Assembly (NCBI GenBank): GCA_038251625.1
Contig: JBBSBE010000133.1
Location: 1 to 10,279, forward strand
Length of the DNA stretch: 10,279 nucleotides
DNA from: JBBQXK01 sp038251625
GTDB taxonomy: Bacteria > Pseudomonadota > Alphaproteobacteria > Rhodobacterales > Rhodobacteraceae
Direction: 5' to 3'
Notes under the pieces: model-generated
Seen by the model: only the letters and a program-made list of their open reading frames with translations
The model's database searches: none
What the model was told of the DNA's origin: nothing
Program-made: the position numbers and the translations under genes
In this document: piece by piece, positions 1-6,783 of the stretch
How the letters are laid out: the number at the start of each line of letters is the position of its first letter
Position numbering within the stretch: position 1 is the stretch's first letter

Positions 1-334
1 CGGTGTGCGCGGGCGCGTTGTCACCCGCGAAGGCGGTCTGATCGGCCAGGCTTTTCTGGCGGGGATAGCCGGTGGTTTCGGGCGCGGCTTTTCGGCCAAC
101 GCCAATGCCCTGTTTCAGGGCGCACAGACCGTCATTAATGGCGAGCGCCAGCAGTTGAGCCCAGGCGAACTGGCGAAGGCCGGTCTTGGCCAGGGCGTCG
201 CCCAATCCGCCGATATGGTCAGCAAATATCTGATCCAGCGCGCCGAGCAATATCAACCCGTCATCGAGATGCCGACCGGCATCGAGGTCGAGATCGTCTT
301 TCTCGATGGCGTCTATGTAAGGAGCAGCAAATGA
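1..334 (+). CDS. traB: TraB, F-type conjugation scaffold protein, C-terminal fragment (5' end cut by window)
   Basis: The reading frame enters the window open at base 2 and runs 110 codons to a TGA at 332-334. TraB is the VirB10-class protein that spans the inner membrane and reaches the outer-membrane core complex of F-type type IV secretion systems. The fragment begins with an Arg-rich VRGRVVTREG stretch followed by a Gly/Ala-rich helix-forming segment (GGLIGQAFLAGIAGGFGRGF). It ends in a beta-like segment rich in Val, Glu and Ile (PTGIEVEIVFLDGVYV). This is what the end of the TraB/VirB10 beta-barrel domain looks like. Its place directly before dsbC-traV-traC supports the call. The GTG at base 5 is only an internal Val codon of the longer gene. 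The stop overlaps the next start (ATGA). The assignment rests on the C-terminal pattern and context, since most of the protein is outside the window. Confidence 0.82.
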   Translation, partial: GVRGRVVTREGGLIGQAFLAGIAGGFGRGFSANANALFQGAQTVINGERQQLSPGELAKAGLGQGVAQSADMVSKYLIQRAEQYQPVIEMPTGIEVEIVFLDGVYVRSSK

Positions 335-1149
335 AATTGGCCTTTGGAGCAATAGCGATCGGCCTCGCGCTTGTCGTGCTCACGTCCTTCGCCGCCGCTT
401 CTGATGCCCGCGAAACCGCCACGCCATCGCCGTCCGTGTCGGCGGTCAAGGTGGCGCTGGCTGCGCGTCTCCCAAAGACCAAGATCACCAGCGTTCGCTG
501 CGACAAGCTCGGTGGTCTGTGCGAGGTCGCTGCCGGAAATACGCTGTTCTACACCGATGCCAGGGCGCGTTATCTGGTCATCGGCCGTGTCTATGATATG
601 CAGACCCGATCCGATCTGACAGCGGCTCGCCTGCTCGAGATCAGTCCGTCGACGCTCCTGGGCGCTGCTGCGCGCAGTGATGACGGCCCGGCGGGGGAGG
701 GGAGGGCCACCCCCGCCGGCGCAGCGTCGGTGCCGCTCGGCGAGCTTCCCAAATCCGGCGCGATCGCATGGGGCCCGGTGGGTGCGCCCAAGGTTGTCGT
801 GTTCAGCGACTTCCGCTGTGCCTATTGCGCCAAGCTCAGCCAAACGCTGGCCTCGATGAATGTCCGTGTCGAGGAGCGGCCGATTTCGGTGCTCGGCTCA
901 CGCAGCCTGTCGGAGAAGGTCTATTGCGCAGCTGACCCGGTTGCTGCGCTTCACACCGCCTATCAGCACGGCGAAGTCGGCGAAGCGAAAGCCTGTGACA
1001 CGGCAGGCCTCGATGCCAATGAAGCCTTTGCCAAAAAACACGGGTTTGCCGGCACGCCCGTTGTCGTGCGCGCCGACGGTGCGGTTATCGAAGGCTTCAG
1101 GCCAGCGCCTGAACTGACGGCCTGGCTGAAAGCCAAGCCCGCCGCATGA
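331..1149 (+). CDS. DsbC-like periplasmic thiol:disulfide isomerase of the conjugation operon
   Basis: This 272-residue protein has an N-terminal hydrophobic signal segment (about residues 4-23). A small domain of about residues 36-100 resembles the dimerisation domain of DsbC. A low-complexity linker follows, then a thioredoxin-fold domain from about residue 145. The redox motif is C163-A-Y-C166 (DsbC normally has CGYC), and the cis-proline loop is G241-T242-P243, as expected for DsbC/DsbG. C199 and C222 are spaced like the structural disulfide of the E. coli DsbC catalytic domain. An extra pair, C57/C64, sits in the N-terminal domain. The likely role is shuffling disulfides in periplasmic transfer proteins, chiefly the Cys-rich TraU and TraN. 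It plays the part that TrbB has in the F plasmid. The start at 331 has a good ribosome site (AAGGAG at 319-324) and overlaps the traB stop as ATGA. Isomerase rather than oxidase activity is inferred from the domain layout. Confidence 0.88.
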   Translation: MKLAFGAIAIGLALVVLTSFAAASDARETATPSPSVSAVKVALAARLPKTKITSVRCDKLGGLCEVAAGNTLFYTDARARYLVIGRVYDMQTRSDLTAARLLEISPSTLLGAAARSDDGPAGEGRATPAGAASVPLGELPKSGAIAWGPVGAPKVVVFSDFRCAYCAKLSQTLASMNVRVEERPISVLGSRSLSEKVYCAADPVAALHTAYQHGEVGEAKACDTAGLDANEAFAKKHGFAGTPVVVRADGAVIEGFRPAPELTAWLKAKPAA

Positions 1150-1265
1150 CACAGATCTTCATCCTGTCGGGCGCGCTCGTCGGCACGGTCTTTCGACCAT
1201 CCTGGGTGCTCATGGCGTCGGGCGTCGCTGCAATCATCGACGCGCTTTTTTCGGGGAGGTGGTAA
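1146..1265 (+). CDS. Small hydrophobic ORF (39 residues), unknown function, coupled to dsbC-like gene and traV
   Basis: A 39-codon frame exactly fills the space between the dsbC-like gene and traV. Its ATG overlaps the upstream TGA (ATGA at 1146-1149), and its TAA (1263-1265) shares one base with the traV ATG (TAATG). The peptide starts MTQIFILSGALVG and has a second hydrophobic stretch, WVLMASGVAAIIDALF, so it could be a one-pass or hairpin inner-membrane peptide. About 31 of 39 codons end in G or C, which matches the coding style of the neighbours. No clear ribosome site precedes it, so translation would depend on coupling to the upstream gene. I do not recognise the family. In F, small genes (traP, trbD, trbG) also lie between traB and traV, but no similarity to them is visible. 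It could instead be a leader whose translation carries ribosomes to the traV ribosome site embedded at its 3' end. Confidence 0.5.
   Translation: MTQIFILSGALVGTVFRPSWVLMASGVAAIIDALFSGRW
1253..1260 (+). promoter_or_regulatory. Ribosome binding site that fixes the traV start
   Basis: GGGGAGGT lies 4 bases before the ATG at 1265 and inside the last codons of the 39-codon small ORF. It favours ATG 1265 over the in-frame GTG at 1259, which would overlap the ribosome site itself. Confidence 0.7.
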
Positions 1266-2602
1266 TGAAGTCTCAGCCTGTTCTGTCGCGTGGCCTTGCC
1301 TTGGCACTGCCGCTGATGCTCGGTGGTTGCCTCACCGGCACTAACGTGCACGGCGATTTCGCCTGCCGAGCCCCGGGCGGCACCTGCGCACCGATGACCA
1401 GCATCGATGCACAGGCGATCGCGAGCATGGGCACAGCATCGCCGGGCCAGTCGATCGATGCCATGCCGACCGTATCGTCGCCGGGCGGTATCTATCGGCC
1501 GCGTGATCTGGGCAGCAACCCGGCGCGCACCGCCGATCGTGCGTTCAAGATCGTTTTTCCGGCTCATATCGACGGCAGTGGTATCTACCATGATGAGGCT
1601 TCGGCGCATGTCGTCGTTGAACGCGGCGAATGGACCGATGGGCTGACCGGCGGTTCGCGTTCAGCCGCCATCGTTGTGACGGCAACCAGTTCCGGCCCGG
1701 TCCTTTCGGTAGCGCCGGGGACAGGCGCAGCGCCGGGCAGCGTCCTCGCCAGTCTCGATGACGTCGTTGCGTCGCGCAGCGCCAAACGGGCTGACGCAAA
1801 TGCCGAGCCCGGGGCGGCGGCGACAGAGGGGCGCGGCGCATCACCGCCAGCTAGCCAGTCCGTTCCTTCCGCTCCAAGCACATCCGCCATCTTGCCCTCG
1901 AACTATGTCCGGCCCAGCGCCTGGACCTCTCCGCCGATGACCCCATCGGCGCCGTCGTGGGGGCCATCTGCATCGCCCCAGGCGCAGTCGCTTCGCGAGG
2001 CTGTGGCCGGAAGCGATGGCGGCAAGATCAACAAGCTTGATGGCAGCTATGATACCCCCGACGTCAGGGCTGCAGCGACCTCGAGCGATCCTGTCGCAAT
2101 GTCGCCGGCGACAGCGGTGGTCGCTGCGATGACCCGCAAGGTTCGTTGGCACGGCCGCCTTTACGAAGTCCCCGTCAAGCATCCAACTACCGCATCGCCG
2201 ACACAGGTGGCTTCGGCATCAGATCTAGCCCCTGCTTCCGCTCCTGCGGCATCGGTCGCGCTCAATCAGGCATCGCTGGCCCGCAGCAACCCCGCTGCGA
2301 CGAAGGCCGCGGACCCGACGCCGGTAACGGCGGCTGTGCAAACGGGTGCCATCCTGGCGCCGGTCATTCCGGCTTATGCCAAACCTTATCCGCTGACCGC
2401 CGATGCCAAGGTCGCCGCAGCGCGGGTCCGCACGATGGCAGCGCCGGTGATCGAAGGTCGGGTGGCGGCGGACCTCGCGGCCGTTGCGAGTGAGCCGGCG
2501 CTGGGTGCGATGCTGAGTGGCATGGCGGGTCTGTCGTCGACTGCAAACACCTTCTCTGCCGCCGCCGGCGCGGTGCTGCCAAATTCGGAACCCCGGCCAT
2601 GA
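1265..2602 (+). CDS. traV: TraV, outer-membrane lipoprotein of the F-type transfer core complex, with long extension
   Basis: The protein has 445 residues. A lipoprotein signal ends in the lipobox L19-G20-G21-C22, so the mature protein should begin at a lipid-modified Cys22. The TraV core follows: the GDFACRAPGGTC region gives the Cys pair C34/C41. Residues 93-125 (FKIVFPAHIDGSGIYHDEAS and what follows, ending in GEW) match the conserved TraV segment seen in the R27/SXT type. TraV anchors the TraB/TraK core in the outer membrane. F TraV has about 170 residues. Here about 300 residues rich in Ala, Pro and Ser follow the core, broken by a short ordered-looking basic patch (RKVRWHGRLYEVPVKHP, 291-307). 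The tail probably spans periplasm or peptidoglycan. The start is set by the ribosome site at 1253-1260. The stop overlaps traC as ATGA. Confidence 0.85.
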   Translation: MKSQPVLSRGLALALPLMLGGCLTGTNVHGDFACRAPGGTCAPMTSIDAQAIASMGTASPGQSIDAMPTVSSPGGIYRPRDLGSNPARTADRAFKIVFPAHIDGSGIYHDEASAHVVVERGEWTDGLTGGSRSAAIVVTATSSGPVLSVAPGTGAAPGSVLASLDDVVASRSAKRADANAEPGAAATEGRGASPPASQSVPSAPSTSAILPSNYVRPSAWTSPPMTPSAPSWGPSASPQAQSLREAVAGSDGGKINKLDGSYDTPDVRAAATSSDPVAMSPATAVVAAMTRKVRWHGRLYEVPVKHPTTASPTQVASASDLAPASAPAASVALNQASLARSNPAATKAADPTPVTAAVQTGAILAPVIPAYAKPYPLTADAKVAAARVRTMAAPVIEGRVAADLAAVASEPALGAMLSGMAGLSSTANTFSAAAGAVLPNSEPRP

Positions 2603-5154
2603 ACCCGTTCACCTGGATTGCTCAAAACATCTTTGGCGACGATGCGGCTCCCGATGGCGATCGCCCGATCATCCATCTCGACATGCTGTCATCGTTCCTG
2701 CCCTACCGCGCCTATGATGAGCGCCGGCAGCTCTACATCAACCGCAATTCGATGGGGTTCGCGCTCGAAATACCGCCGTTCGTCGGTTCGGACGAACGTA
2801 CCGGCGAGATCATCTCGCAGTTCTTTCAGGAAGCCATGCCGGCCGGCGCGCACGTTCAGGTGCTGTCGTGGTCGAGTCCGCGCATCGCGCGCACCGTCGC
2901 TGCCTGGTTCATGCCGCGCTATCAGGCGGGCCCCTTTTACAAGCGCATGGCGTTCCACCGCACGGCTGCCTTTTACGATGGCGTCTATAATTCGCTGTCG
3001 GTCGACTCGCCGTTTTTTCTGCGTCAGCACAGGGTCATCATTTCGCTCTCGGTGCCGCTGCCATCGAACGTCACCCACGATGAACTCGCCGCCTGCCGCG
3101 ACAGCCTCGTCAGCGTCATGCGCTCGCTGGACTCGGATGCAACGCCGATCGAACCCGCAGCGCTGATTGCCCTTGTCGATGACCTTACCTCGCCGACGAC
3201 GTCGAGCGAAGAGGACCGGGTCGACTATAACCCGATGGATGCAATCGCTGATCAGGCGGTGCGCCGCGATATCCGGCTCGAGATCGAACAGAACCGGATG
3301 ATCCTGTCGACCGAGCGCTTCCGTCCGACCGGCGAGATCGAGGACGGTGTCGCCGAGATCGGCGAAGTCTTTCCCGACACCTTCGACGTCCGGCATTTCG
3401 GCGTTCGCAACTTTCCGCAGAATTGGCAGCCATATGAGTGCGTCAACCTGATTGGCCACATGTTCTCGGACAAGCTGCGCCTGCCATGCCCGACCGCCAC
3501 GGTGCTCTCGCTCGTCTATCAGGACGATGAGGCCGCGGCGACCTTTGCCGGCATGAAATCGATGCGAAGTTCCAGCCTTGCCGACTCGCGCGGGGCAAAA
3601 TGGATTCCCAACATCCGCGAGAAGTCAGAAGAGTGGCGCCACGTCCAGGACCAGCTCGCGATGGGCAGGAAGCTGGTCAAGCTCCACTACGGCGTCACCA
3701 CCTATTCAGCGATGGGCGACGGCGACCGCAATGAGCGGACGCTCAAATCGATCTACCGCTCTGCTGGTTGGGATCTGAGCGACGAACGCTTTTTGCAAAT
3801 CCAGGGCTTGCTGTCGGCGCTGCCGATGACGCTTGGCGATGGCCTTGGCGGTGACATGAATCGCCTGAAGCGCTTCAAGACCATGCTGACCTCGACGGCG
3901 GCCAATATGGCGCCGCTGCAGGGCGAGTATCTGGGCGGCAACGTCCCGCACCTGATGCTCGTGGGCAGGCGCGGGCAGCCGTTCTTTTGGTCGCCGTTCG
4001 AGAACAATGCCGGCAATCACAACACCACGATCATGGGCAAATCGGGCTCGGGCAAGTCGGTGCTGCTTCAGGAAATGTGTTCGGCCCTGGTCGGGGCTGG
4101 CGCCAAGGTCGTCGTCATCGATGACGGCCGCAGCTTCATGAACTCGGTCAAGCTGCAGGGTGGCAGCTTTGTCGAGTTCACCATGTCCTCGGGTTTCTGT
4201 CTCAACCCGTTTTCGATGATCGATGCCGAGCGCGTGGCCGTCGATGAAGATTACAAGCTCGACTGCATGGCGATGCTCAAGGCGATCGTCTCCCAGATGG
4301 CGCGGTTTATCGATCAGCTGAACGATACCGAGCGCGGGCTGATCGATGCTGCTGTCAATGCTGCCTGGGATGCCAAGGGCGTTGAAGGCGCGATCGGCGA
4401 TGTTGCCGAAGCTTTGAACGCGGTTCATAATCGCGACGCCAAGAACCTTGCCATCGCACTGTCGCCCTTTTGTGTCGGGGGCACTTATGGCGGGTTTTTC
4501 ACCGGCACGGCGACGCTGAAGCTCGAGAGTGACTTCACCGTATTCGAGCTTTCGGACCTGGCGTCTCGCGAAGAGCTGCGCGCCGTGGTGCTCACCGCGA
4601 TCATGTTCATGACGACGCAGATGATGACGCGGACGCCGCGCAGCGTGAAGAAGATGCTACTCATCGATGAAGCCTGGCAGATGCTCAAGGGCGGCTCGAT
4701 GGCCGACTTCGTCGAGGCCTACGCCCGCACCTGCCGTAAGTATGGCGGCGCGCTGGCGACCGCCACCCAATCGCTCAACGACTATTACAAATCCGAAGGC
4801 GCCAAGGCGGCGTTGGAAAACTCGGACTGGATGCTGGTTCTCCAGCAAAAGGCCGAGACCATCGCGGATTTCAAGAAGAGCGACCGCCTCGAGATGGACG
4901 AGGCGACCGAGACGCTCATTCGCAGCCTCAAGCGCAATCGCAACGAATATTCCGAGGTCTTGATCAAGGGCCCCGAGGTCAAGGCAGTCGGCCGCCTCGT
5001 CCTCGATGCCTATTCGGCGACGGTCTATTCGAGCTCGCCTGCGACCTTTGCCCAGATCGAGGATCTGATGGCCAGCGGCCTGACGATCGATGCGGCGATC
5101 GAAGCTATCGCCTTTCCCAAAGAGGAGGCCGCTTATGCCATGGCCGCAGAATAG
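2599..5154 (+). CDS. traC: TraC, VirB4-class ATPase driving F-type pilus assembly
   Basis: This is a full-length TraC of 851 residues, close to the size of F TraC. It is the cytoplasmic ATPase that docks at the inner membrane and energises pilus assembly and substrate secretion. The N-terminal half (about 1-450) is the TraC/VirB4 N-terminal domain. The C-terminal half is a RecA/HerA-like motor. Walker A is G480-K-S-G-S-G-K-S487. Walker B is MLLIDEA at 686-692, with D690 and the catalytic E691. The TATQS segment at 721-725 fits the conserved Gln motif of this motor class, and the ENSDWMLVLQQKAETI region near residue 740 is typical of the family. All nucleotide-binding motifs look intact, so the enzyme should be active. 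Its ATG overlaps the traV stop, and only a weak GGAA precedes it, so translation is probably coupled. Its last 20 bases overlap the next gene. Confidence 0.97.
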   Translation: MNPFTWIAQNIFGDDAAPDGDRPIIHLDMLSSFLPYRAYDERRQLYINRNSMGFALEIPPFVGSDERTGEIISQFFQEAMPAGAHVQVLSWSSPRIARTVAAWFMPRYQAGPFYKRMAFHRTAAFYDGVYNSLSVDSPFFLRQHRVIISLSVPLPSNVTHDELAACRDSLVSVMRSLDSDATPIEPAALIALVDDLTSPTTSSEEDRVDYNPMDAIADQAVRRDIRLEIEQNRMILSTERFRPTGEIEDGVAEIGEVFPDTFDVRHFGVRNFPQNWQPYECVNLIGHMFSDKLRLPCPTATVLSLVYQDDEAAATFAGMKSMRSSSLADSRGAKWIPNIREKSEEWRHVQDQLAMGRKLVKLHYGVTTYSAMGDGDRNERTLKSIYRSAGWDLSDERFLQIQGLLSALPMTLGDGLGGDMNRLKRFKTMLTSTAANMAPLQGEYLGGNVPHLMLVGRRGQPFFWSPFENNAGNHNTTIMGKSGSGKSVLLQEMCSALVGAGAKVVVIDDGRSFMNSVKLQGGSFVEFTMSSGFCLNPFSMIDAERVAVDEDYKLDCMAMLKAIVSQMARFIDQLNDTERGLIDAAVNAAWDAKGVEGAIGDVAEALNAVHNRDAKNLAIALSPFCVGGTYGGFFTGTATLKLESDFTVFELSDLASREELRAVVLTAIMFMTTQMMTRTPRSVKKMLLIDEAWQMLKGGSMADFVEAYARTCRKYGGALATATQSLNDYYKSEGAKAALENSDWMLVLQQKAETIADFKKSDRLEMDEATETLIRSLKRNRNEYSEVLIKGPEVKAVGRLVLDAYSATVYSSSPATFAQIEDLMASGLTIDAAIEAIAFPKEEAAYAMAAE
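5121..5128 (+). promoter_or_regulatory. Ribosome binding site inside the traC 3' end
   Basis: AGAGGAGG lies 6 bases before the ATG at 5135. It identifies that ATG as the start of the 132-residue gene, although the frame is open further upstream (an ATG at 5090 lacks such a site). Confidence 0.75.
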
Positions 5155-5533
5155 TCGCGTCGATCAGCCGCCCGGGCTTACCGCCTCCGCGCCTACAGCC
5201 TCGGCTGATGCCAGCCCCTGGCAACGTCTGGCGCGCGACGCCTGCTACATCGTGCTGGTTACAACCGGGTGGCTCGCCGGCAATTTGCTCGGCATCCTTG
5301 GCTGTGTCGTGGCGGTGTTTCTCGTGATCAGCCATGGCGATATGTCGATGTTTTTCCTGCACATCGACAACCTCGCCTCGCGCTACGTCGCAGCCGACGT
5401 CGGTCGCCGCACGGTCTTTGAACACCAGATGGTCCAGATCCTCGCCGGCGTCTTTGTCATTGCCATTCTCGTTCGGGGGCCGGTGTTCGTTGCTCGGGTC
5501 CGCCGCGAACTTCGTCAAGGGAGGCTCGTATGA
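5135..5533 (+). CDS. Two-helix inner-membrane protein of unknown function between traC and trbI
   Basis: This 132-residue protein has a Pro/Ala/Ser-rich N-terminal tail (1-30), a long hydrophobic stretch at about 38-65, an amphipathic loop with several charged residues (about 70-100), and a second hydrophobic stretch at about 101-119. It ends in the basic segment RVRRELRQGR. The basic C-terminus suggests that both ends face the cytoplasm, with the loop in the periplasm. I do not recognise the family. In the F operon traC is followed directly by trbI, so this is an insertion relative to F. The start at 5135 has a strong ribosome site and overlaps traC by 20 bases. The stop overlaps the next ATG (ATGA), and an excellent ribosome site for that next gene (AAGGGAGG, 5517-5524) lies in its last codons. 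Its position suggests an assembly or anchoring role beside TraC, but nothing in the sequence proves this. Confidence 0.82.
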   Translation: MPWPQNSRVDQPPGLTASAPTASADASPWQRLARDACYIVLVTTGWLAGNLLGILGCVVAVFLVISHGDMSMFFLHIDNLASRYVAADVGRRTVFEHQMVQILAGVFVIAILVRGPVFVARVRRELRQGRLV

Positions 5534-6213
5534 ACGAGGATTCGATACGCAATTTGCCACTGTCGCAGGCCGACGATGCGGTCGCGGCAGAGGCCGGCCC
5601 GCCCGCTACACTGATCGCCGCCGATAGCGCTTTTGCTGTTGATGGCAGCGCGGGGAGCGAAGAAGCGCCATTCTTTGTGCGTACATTTGCCGGTGTCCCG
5701 ATATCGACATTGGTGCTTGCCGTGCTGTTGCTCGTCATGGCTGGCTGGGCAGCGTGGGCGACGCGCGAGCTGCTTGTGCTACGGTCGCATCGCATCGTTT
5801 CGGTCAGCCTGACCAGCCTTGTTCGCGACTTTGTCGTGGCCGAAGCCCGCGCGGGCGGGTCGCAGGAACAGGCCACCGCCAAGGTGCGGCTTTATCTCGA
5901 CGCAACAGGCGCTGCGGTGAAATCGCTCGAGGACCAAGGCTACACCGTCCTCGTCTCCGAAGCCGTCCTTGGCCATGCGGTGCCGGATGTAACGATGCAG
6001 CTGAAGACTGCGGTCGATGCCAAGGTTCGCGATCTCGTGTCCGCGCCCTTGCCGGTGTCGCCAACGGTTGCCGCAACCCCGCCAATGCCCGCTCCATCGG
6101 CGGCTCCTATGCAAGTGCCGACGGCCTATTACCCACCGGTCGGCAGCCAGGTGCCAGCACAGTCGCCGTTCGCGATGACGGCGCCGGTTACAGGAGGTCC
6201 CGATGGCCAGTGA
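5530..6213 (+). CDS. trbI: TrbI-like F-type transfer protein with proline-rich C-terminal tail
   Basis: The 227-residue protein has an acidic Ala-rich cytoplasmic N-terminus (1-50), one membrane helix at about 56-77 and a periplasmic TrbI-like domain at about 86-165. Family-like segments are the HRIVSVSLTSLVRDFV start of that domain, a long helix ending near GAAVKSLEDQGYTVLVSEAVL, and the VPDVTMQL segment at 151-158. A tail rich in Pro and Ala (about 172-227, PMPAPSAAPMQVP and similar) then extends beyond the usual TrbI length of about 130 residues. F TrbI is an inner-membrane protein that affects pilus outgrowth and retraction. The position two genes after traC and before traW supports the assignment. 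The start has a strong ribosome site (AAGGGAGG at 5517-5524), and the 3' end overlaps traF by 11 bases. The family call is fairly secure; the tail's role is unknown. Confidence 0.78.
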   Translation: MNEDSIRNLPLSQADDAVAAEAGPPATLIAADSAFAVDGSAGSEEAPFFVRTFAGVPISTLVLAVLLLVMAGWAAWATRELLVLRSHRIVSVSLTSLVRDFVVAEARAGGSQEQATAKVRLYLDATGAAVKSLEDQGYTVLVSEAVLGHAVPDVTMQLKTAVDAKVRDLVSAPLPVSPTVAATPPMPAPSAAPMQVPTAYYPPVGSQVPAQSPFAMTAPVTGGPDGQ

Positions 6214-6781
6214 GGCTCCGTATCAGGGCTCGCCCGAACAGCCTGTCGTGCCGGTGCGGCCGGTCGCGGACAGCGGCGTTGGCAGCCGGATCGGTCGCCG
6301 CGCCAGGCTGGTGCTCCTCGTCTTTGCTGCGATAGGCATCTACCAGGCGCTGACCGATTGGCGCGATCGTCACACGTTGCTGATCAACACATCGCCATCG
6401 CTGCCAAATTGGGCGTTCATTCTCGACAAGAAGCTGCCGCCCGGACGCGGCAGTCTGGTCTTCTTTGATCCGCCGCACACGCCGCTGGTGGTGTCGCACT
6501 TTGGTGCCAATCCGTCGGCGTTCGGCAAGCGCGTTTATGGCATCGCCGGTGACCGGGTAACGCGGAGCGGCCGGACGTTTTTTGTCAACGGCCATCAGGT
6601 TGCAGTCGCAAAGCTTTACTCGGTTCGCGGCGAGCCCCTCGAGCTTGGTCCGACCGGCATCATTCCCAAAGGCTGTTACTTTGTCGGCAGCCCCCACAAG
6701 GACGGGTTCGACAGCCGCTATGCTGCGATTGGCTGGATCTGCCAGCCTCGCATCTTCGGCACCGGAACGGCGGTGCTGTAG
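6203..6781 (+). CDS. traF: TraF-type S26 signal peptidase of the transfer operon
   Basis: This 192-residue protein has an N-terminal membrane helix (about 34-50) and a periplasmic S26 peptidase domain. The nucleophile is probably S66 in NTSPSLP (62-68). The general-base lysine is probably K109 in GKRVYGIAGD (108-117), which matches the KRV-x-G-x-x-GD box of the family. The later box is YFVGSPHKDGFDSRY (159-173), ending in the conserved DSR. RP4 TraF, of this family, cuts and cyclises the pilin TrbC. The F plasmid lacks such a gene and uses host leader peptidase. This enzyme may therefore mature the pilin or another transfer protein; that is inference. The usual Pro-x-Gly-x-Tyr after the catalytic Ser reads P68-N-W-A-F here. 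The start has a near-perfect ribosome site (AGGAGG at 6192-6197). Despite the shared symbol, it is not the thioredoxin-like TraF of F. Confidence 0.9.
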   Translation: MASEAPYQGSPEQPVVPVRPVADSGVGSRIGRRARLVLLVFAAIGIYQALTDWRDRHTLLINTSPSLPNWAFILDKKLPPGRGSLVFFDPPHTPLVVSHFGANPSAFGKRVYGIAGDRVTRSGRTFFVNGHQVAVAKLYSVRGEPLELGPTGIIPKGCYFVGSPHKDGFDSRYAAIGWICQPRIFGTGTAVL

Positions 6782-6783
6782 CT

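Noticed and set aside
1259..1264. GTG at 1259 as the traV start
   Set aside because: It overlaps the GGGGAGGT ribosome site itself. ATG 1265 is correctly spaced and gives a normal lipoprotein signal.
2689..3459. 256-codon antisense open frame opposite traC
   Set aside because: It is a shadow of the well-supported traC frame. Its composition is rich in Arg and His, with no motif, signal or operon context.
3706..4428. 240-codon antisense open frame opposite the traC Walker A region
   Set aside because: It lies wholly within traC on the other strand, has no recognisable motif, and is explained by codon bias.
5090..5134. Longer N-terminus for the 132-residue gene from ATG 5090
   Set aside because: The added 15 residues only shadow the traC end. 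The strong ribosome site at 5121-5128 points to ATG 5135.
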